Assembly: GCA_964632165.1 (NCBI GenBank)
Contig: CAZWCZ010000008.1
Span: 1-54,650, forward strand
Origin: SIG299 sp964632165
GTDB taxonomy: Bacteria; Bacillota; Clostridia; Lachnospirales; Lachnospiraceae
Reading direction: 5' to 3'
DNA length: 54,650 nucleotides
In this document: one piece after another, positions 51,243-54,650 of the stretch
Position numbering within the stretch: the stretch's first letter is position 1
Layout of the letters: each line of letters opens with the position of its first letter
Notes under the pieces: model-generated
Databases searched by the model: none
What the model was told of the DNA's origin: nothing
Seen by the model: the letters and a program-made list of their open reading frames with translations, nothing else
Translations under genes and position numbers: made by a program

Positions 51243-51457
51243 TTGGCAGTGCCTCCAATTTTGCTATCAATATAAATAGCCACATAAAGGACCACAATCA
51301 GATAGCCAACATAAAGAAACAACCAGTACCAAGAAAACATATATGCCATGATAACCGGTGTAGCAAGTACACCAACCGTGATTACAGCAATAGCCACAAT
51401 CATTGCGATGCAGATTGAAAGTCTTAAAAGATTTGTATAGTTGATTTTTTTATTCAT
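51239..51457 (-). CDS. small two-helix membrane protein
   Basis: 72 residues with two hydrophobic helices (LSICIAMIVAIAVITVGVLA; WYWLFLYVGYLIVVLYVAIY), short basic N-terminus and a C-terminal tail. GGAGG precedes the ATG. It is coupled to thyX by an ATGA overlap. No family recognised. It could be a phage membrane or superinfection-exclusion protein, but nothing in the sequence shows this. Confidence 0.65.
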   Translation of the reverse strand: MNKKINYTNLLRLSICIAMIVAIAVITVGVLATPVIMAYMFSWYWLFLYVGYLIVVLYVAIYIDSKIGGTAK

Positions 51458-51497
51458 AATAGATGTTCCTCCGTTATTATCTTTTTGAATGAATTTT

Positions 51498-51533
51498 TAC
51501 CGTGAGGCCCCACAAGGGGGCCTGATTGCGGTA
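51498..51533. repeat. GC-rich hairpin/cruciform just downstream of the DUF6273 gene
   Basis: AGGCCCC (51505-51511) pairs with GGGGCCT (51517-51523) over ACAAG, with an outer stem TACCG/CGGTA (51498-51502 and 51529-51533). It begins 10 bp after the stop codon. Read on - it is followed by A residues, not T, so it is not an ordinary terminator of that gene. Confidence 0.8.
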
Positions 51534-51542
51534 GATATTAGA

Positions 51543-52175
51543 TTAAATGCAGAAGCCGAACGCCACGCCACTGCTGTAGTGGGCGCCGATGCTGTAGCTG
51601 TAGCCGTAGTTGTAGACAATGCAGAAGTTCGTGGACGAAGAGGCCATTGGAGAACGCAACCACCAGAACCAAGTGCCGTTGCTGCCACATTCTTTTACAC
51701 GGTCACGCTCAGTCTTGAAAATATCAAGGTGCGTATCGTCAGGCTCATATTCAGTCCAACTGCCTTTGCCAAGCGCCTGTGTTTTAGAAATGAGGAAAAG
51801 GTTGTCCTCGCACTCAACACGCTCACCGTTAATGATCTGTGCAATTTTCGTAGGTGCGATAACTGTCTGCAAATCGTCAGGAAGCAGAGCAAAGATTATT
51901 TTATTGAGATAACAGCGCATATCAGATGCAGCCCAGCCGCCCTCGTTAGTACGGCTCTTATTCATAAAATGTTCGTCCTCAAGACAGTCACGCAGTACGA
52001 AGTACAGTTTGCCGTTTTCGTCATAGGTTGCCTCAAAGATAACATTTTCGCCGGTCTTGAGAGTTACCGGGATTCTATCTCCGCTGTGTAGCATTTCTTT
52101 AATACTGCCGTCTGCAACAGCAGCCTTCAGTGCCTCCCAGCTTGTTTCAAAAGTTGCCAAAGTTTTAATAAACAT
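51543..52175 (-). CDS. phage DUF6273 protein with C-type-lectin-like end; candidate diversity-generating-retroelement target
   Basis: 210 residues. The N-terminal part (HSGDRIPVTLKTGENVIFEA) is a small beta domain. The DUF6273 core follows: GGWAASDMRCYLNKIIFALL, VIAPTKIAQI and WFWWLRSP, ending GVAFGFCI, as in lectin-like folds. Between the last two motifs, 15 consecutive codons (51573-51617) all end in C and encode mostly Tyr, Ser, Asn, Gly, His, Ile and Ala, while the rest of the gene has mixed third positions. This is the pattern left when AAC codons are randomised at their adenines. A GC-rich hairpin lies just past the stop. No reverse transcriptase is in the window. AAGGAGG precedes the start. 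Confidence 0.8.
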   Translation of the reverse strand: MFIKTLATFETSWEALKAAVADGSIKEMLHSGDRIPVTLKTGENVIFEATYDENGKLYFVLRDCLEDEHFMNKSRTNEGGWAASDMRCYLNKIIFALLPDDLQTVIAPTKIAQIINGERVECEDNLFLISKTQALGKGSWTEYEPDDTHLDIFKTERDRVKECGSNGTWFWWLRSPMASSSTNFCIVYNYGYSYSIGAHYSSGVAFGFCI

Positions 52176-52188
52176 AAAGATTGCCTCC

Positions 52189-54189
52189 TTAATCTTTTTT
52201 GAAGAATTTACCTACCCAACCCTCAGCGTTAAGCGGTAAGCCGAACGCCCACGGGATAGGGTTAGCCATGATAGTACAAACATTATTGAGCATTGTATCT
52301 TCATCAGCATAAGGCTCAATGTCGATTACAACCTCATCGTGTACGTGGAACACTACGGGATAACCGGCTGTTTCCAAATTGTCTATAGCCTGAGCCAAAC
52401 AGTCACGGGCTATAGCCTGTACACAGTTCTCCACCAGCTTACCGCCGTATGTTTCAATGCGTTTCCACTTCTTTGTTGTCTGATCCATGCCCATATAGGA
52501 GATAGAGGGATTACCCCACCTGTTCTCACCAATGTCAGGATTGATATAATAAAGTTTTCTGCCGGACGGCAGTAATATTGTTAAGCAGGTAGTGCCGTTT
52601 GAGCTGTCATACTCTCTTGAGAATGTACAGCACCTTACTGTAACACTGCCTCCGTTGGTAATAACCTGAACAGCAGCACTGTCAAAGGCGTACCATAAAT
52701 CACGGATTTTAGGGTTAGTATCACGCCAACGATTTACAATGTCCTGTACCTCTTCGTCAGGCAGGTCTGCAAGCAGTCCTCCTACGTCCATGTTACGCAT
52801 AGCACCAACGCCGCCTTGATAACCAAGAGCAAGCTCAGCAACCTTGCCACGCTGTCTAAGTGAATACTCAGGATTGCCTTTTTTGATGCGCTCAAATGGT
52901 ACATTGAACATCTGAGAGGCAGAAGCCTCATAGATCTTGCCGTGAGTTCTGAAAACCTCAAGCCGCCATTCTTCGCCTGCAAGCCACGATATAACACGTG
53001 CCTCAATAGCTGAGAAGTCAGCATCAATGAGAACGTGTCCCTTAGGTGCAACAAAGGCTGTACGGATAAGCTGAGAGAGTGTATCGTTCACAGAGCCGTA
53101 AACGGCTTTCAGACCGTCAAGCTGTCTGTGTTTTACAAGCTGTCTTGCAAGGTCCAGCGGCTCTGTGTAGGTGCGAGGCAAATTCTGTACCTGCACCAAT
53201 CGACCAGCCCAACGCCCGGTACGGTTAGCACCGTAATACTGAAGGAGTCCTCTAACTCTGCCGTCAGGACAAACGCACTCCTCGATAGCGTCATACTTTT
53301 TCATAGAGGTCTTACCGAGTTCCTGCCTGATTTCAAGCATACGGTTTACCTCTTCACTGTTGGCATCACGGTTTAACAGACTGCTAACTGTTTCCTTACG
53401 AAGGTTAGATATTTCTTCGCCTGTCTGTTCCTCAAGCCAACCTGCAAGCTGCTTGACGCTGTTAGGGTTATAAAGTCCTGAGAGTTGAACAGCCTCCTCT
53501 TTGAGTGAAGTGCTTACTGTTTCTCCAAGTTCTAACGCACCGTGTACGAAGTCCATATCAACAGCAACGCCTCTGTCATTGATTATCAAATCCGTTTCCC
53601 ATTGTTTCTGTACTAAGTCGGGTACGGGGAAAGCAGAGAGCCGTGTATCAATTTCCATTTCCGTAACAACGTCCTGTACGCAGTATTCCTTAAAGAGTTT
53701 CCAACGGTCAGGATCATGGTGCGGATAGTTGCGTGTTCTACCGCCGTTTGCCTTTGAGGGCTTGCACGGTACGCAGAAATAGCGTATAAGAGCTTTACCT
53801 GTGTTGAGCTTCTGTTTATCCTCCGGCAGTCCTAAAGCCCGTCCTGTAGCCTCCAAGCCTGCCGTATAGCCACAATACAAACCGTGGAGCATTGTATCTC
53901 TCCATTGTGACGGAGGGAGCTTAAAGCCAAAGTGTTTACTGAGGCAGCCCCACTCAAACGGTGCGTTGTATGCGTGTTTGAGATAGTCAGGACTGTAGAT
54001 TGCCTCTACAACCTCAGGCGGTAGTTTTTCTCCCTGTGCCATATCAACAATTTGTACAGGTCCCTTATCAATACTGTAAGCAAAAAGCAAGATTTCAAAG
54101 TCAGCACTTCGTATGTACGCCTGAGCGCCCGCCTTTTTGATACTGACACTTGAATAGGTTTCAAGGTCTATGTTTATATGGTGTAGCAT
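52189..54189 (-). CDS. phage family A DNA polymerase with 3'-5' exonuclease domain
   Basis: 666 residues. The exonuclease begins INIDLETYSSVSIKKAGA (Exo I DxE), with further acidic motifs YNAPFEWGCLSKHFG and YCVQDVVTEMEID. The polymerase part has motif A (VLIDADFSAIEARVISWLAG), motif B (ELALGYQGGVGAM region) and motif C (HVHDEVVID). This is the polymerase of the DUF2815-Pol replication module of Firmicutes siphophages, without a 5'-3' exonuclease domain. It appears full-length and intact, ending exactly at the ribosome site of the DUF6273 gene. The start has AAAGGAGG within the preceding small gene. Confidence 0.92.
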   Translation of the reverse strand: MLHHINIDLETYSSVSIKKAGAQAYIRSADFEILLFAYSIDKGPVQIVDMAQGEKLPPEVVEAIYSPDYLKHAYNAPFEWGCLSKHFGFKLPPSQWRDTMLHGLYCGYTAGLEATGRALGLPEDKQKLNTGKALIRYFCVPCKPSKANGGRTRNYPHHDPDRWKLFKEYCVQDVVTEMEIDTRLSAFPVPDLVQKQWETDLIINDRGVAVDMDFVHGALELGETVSTSLKEEAVQLSGLYNPNSVKQLAGWLEEQTGEEISNLRKETVSSLLNRDANSEEVNRMLEIRQELGKTSMKKYDAIEECVCPDGRVRGLLQYYGANRTGRWAGRLVQVQNLPRTYTEPLDLARQLVKHRQLDGLKAVYGSVNDTLSQLIRTAFVAPKGHVLIDADFSAIEARVISWLAGEEWRLEVFRTHGKIYEASASQMFNVPFERIKKGNPEYSLRQRGKVAELALGYQGGVGAMRNMDVGGLLADLPDEEVQDIVNRWRDTNPKIRDLWYAFDSAAVQVITNGGSVTVRCCTFSREYDSSNGTTCLTILLPSGRKLYYINPDIGENRWGNPSISYMGMDQTTKKWKRIETYGGKLVENCVQAIARDCLAQAIDNLETAGYPVVFHVHDEVVIDIEPYADEDTMLNNVCTIMANPIPWAFGLPLNAEGWVGKFFKKD

Positions 54190-54192
54190 AGC

Positions 54193-54294
54193 TCAGCGCC
54201 TCCTTTTCTTTACTATGCCCTTGAGCTTAGTGCTGATAGCATATCTGACTATGTACCAGCACTGCTCAAGATAACCTATCTTTCGATAGTCCAT
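54193..54294 (-). CDS. 33-residue phage protein between DUF2815 and polymerase
   Basis: MDYRKIGYLEQCWYIVRYAI and a basic end (VKKRRR). Its ATG overlaps the DUF2815 stop (TAATG), and its last codons contain the ribosome site of the polymerase gene. The tight coupling suggests it is translated. It may mainly pass ribosomes on to the polymerase. Too short to classify. Confidence 0.5.
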   Translation of the reverse strand: MDYRKIGYLEQCWYIVRYAISTKLKGIVKKRRR

Positions 54295-54650
54295 TACATA
54301 GGCAAGCCTGTGATAGGATTGATCGCAGGGGCTGCACCTACAGGCTGTCCCGTTACAGGGTTGATTGCAGGTCCGTTAGCAGTAGGAGTGTTGGCAACAG
54401 CCTGTCCCACAGCAGCAAAGTCAGATGCAGCAGATGCACCACCGCCGAGAGGTTCACCCTCACGAGTTTTCATAACGTTACCAAGTCCACAGCCTACGCC
54501 GGTCTTTCTGTTCTTGTAGCCGTAGAAATTGAGGGTAACACGGGCATACATACCGCTGTAAATGTCCTGAGGTGCAAGGTCAACATTGATATTGCTAATG
54601 TCAACAACGCCCGGCTTCTGAGTGCTGGAAGCGTTGAGTACCCAATGTCC
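54294..54650 (-). CDS. DUF2815 phage protein (putative ssDNA-binding), 5' end outside window
   Basis: Partial: 118 C-terminal residues, frame open to the window edge. GHWVLNASSTQKPGVVDISN and YSGMYARVTLNFYGYKNRKT match DUF2815, a putative single-strand DNA-binding protein in phage replication modules. The C-terminus has a near-repeat (AINPVTGQPVG, AINPITGLPM) like the flexible tails of such proteins. An internal ATG at 54551 is not the real start, because the conserved domain begins before it. Confidence 0.85.
   Translation of the reverse strand, partial: GHWVLNASSTQKPGVVDISNINVDLAPQDIYSGMYARVTLNFYGYKNRKTGVGCGLGNVMKTREGEPLGGGASAASDFAAVGQAVANTPTANGPAINPVTGQPVGAAPAINPITGLPM

Larger units (their letters stand above)
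43023..54650 (-). mobile_element. deleted prophage remnant, truncated at left, continuing past the right edge
   Basis: All genes are on the - strand and of tailed-phage type. In transcription order: DUF2815 protein, DNA polymerase, DUF6273 protein, ThyX, unknowns, methyltransferase-helicase chimera, RinA/DUF1492-like protein, DUF4417, head-associated protein, minor capsid, Gp15, tape measure. No integrase, repressor, terminase, portal, major capsid, tail tube, holin or endolysin is present. At least four genes end or begin abruptly inside known domains. The left boundary is an illegitimate junction inside a host GNAT gene, not a recognisable attachment site. Confidence 0.85.

Noticed and set aside
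43023..54650. CRISPR array, transposase, integrase or reverse transcriptase in the prophage
   Set aside because: None of the frames shows the motifs of these proteins, and no regular direct repeats with spacers are present.

Overview
The window reads as a Firmicutes chromosome of the family Lachnospiraceae. Support: strong GGAGG-type ribosome binding sites, Proline-Threonine-Glutamate-rich lipoproteins, a CarD-type regulator, a TM1266-family hydrogenase regulator, DUF624, DUF5721 and DUF6064 proteins, type III glutamine synthetase, a perfect CIRCE site and NitT/TauT and Opp transporters. No rRNA, CRISPR array or insertion sequence is visible. The genus cannot be fixed from sequence alone.

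Positions 1-25200 are mostly housekeeping genes on the + strand. In order: a membrane-anchored secreted protein; a leader with an intrinsic terminator preceding a TM1266 regulator, a NitT/TauT-type binding lipoprotein and a permease-ATPase fusion; an FKBP lipoprotein; CarD; biotin ligase; mannose-6-phosphate isomerase; DUF624; glycogen branching enzyme; glutamine synthetase III; an SH3-NlpC/P60 lipoprotein; an ABC-F protein; a GH13 debranching-enzyme relative that appears to have lost all catalytic residues; DUF5721; CIRCE-controlled htpG; DegV; tRNA-Pro(CGG) and tRNA-Thr(CGT); and a second NitT/TauT ATPase/permease pair with no binding protein.

Positions 25300-34100 hold one oligopeptide transporter operon (oppABCDF plus a DUF3899 membrane protein) behind a consensus promoter. 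OppA, OppC, OppD and OppF all carry large extra segments: an N-terminal helical stretch, an extracytoplasmic domain of about 330 residues, and charged coiled-coil insertions in both ATPases. Positions 34100-41400 hold a putative DNA-repair pair (radical SAM-HhH protein plus TIGR03915-type protein) behind a promoter flanked by LexA-like palindromes, a degenerate HAD-GNAT fusion, a CYTH protein, an RlmD-type methyltransferase and a GNAT with a leader peptide and hairpin.

Positions 41400-43020 are a more AT-rich accessory stretch with DUF6064, a decayed gene and a GNAT whose 3' end runs into phage DNA. From about 43023 to the right edge all genes are on the - strand and come from a dsDNA tailed phage. 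The replication side is well preserved (DUF2815 protein, DNA polymerase, a DUF6273 protein, ThyX). The structural side is reduced to fragments joined by deletions: a C-terminally truncated tape measure, an N-terminally truncated minor capsid protein and a methyltransferase-SNF2 helicase chimera. Terminase, portal, major capsid, lysis and integrase genes are absent from the window.

The strongest candidates for something new are: (1) the DUF6273 phage protein, whose 3' end has 15 consecutive NNC codons and a GC-rich hairpin just past the stop, as expected of a diversity-generating-retroelement target; (2) the Opp transporter with extra modules in four of five subunits; (3) the GH13 pseudoenzyme; and (4) the radical-SAM repair pair with SOS-like operators.
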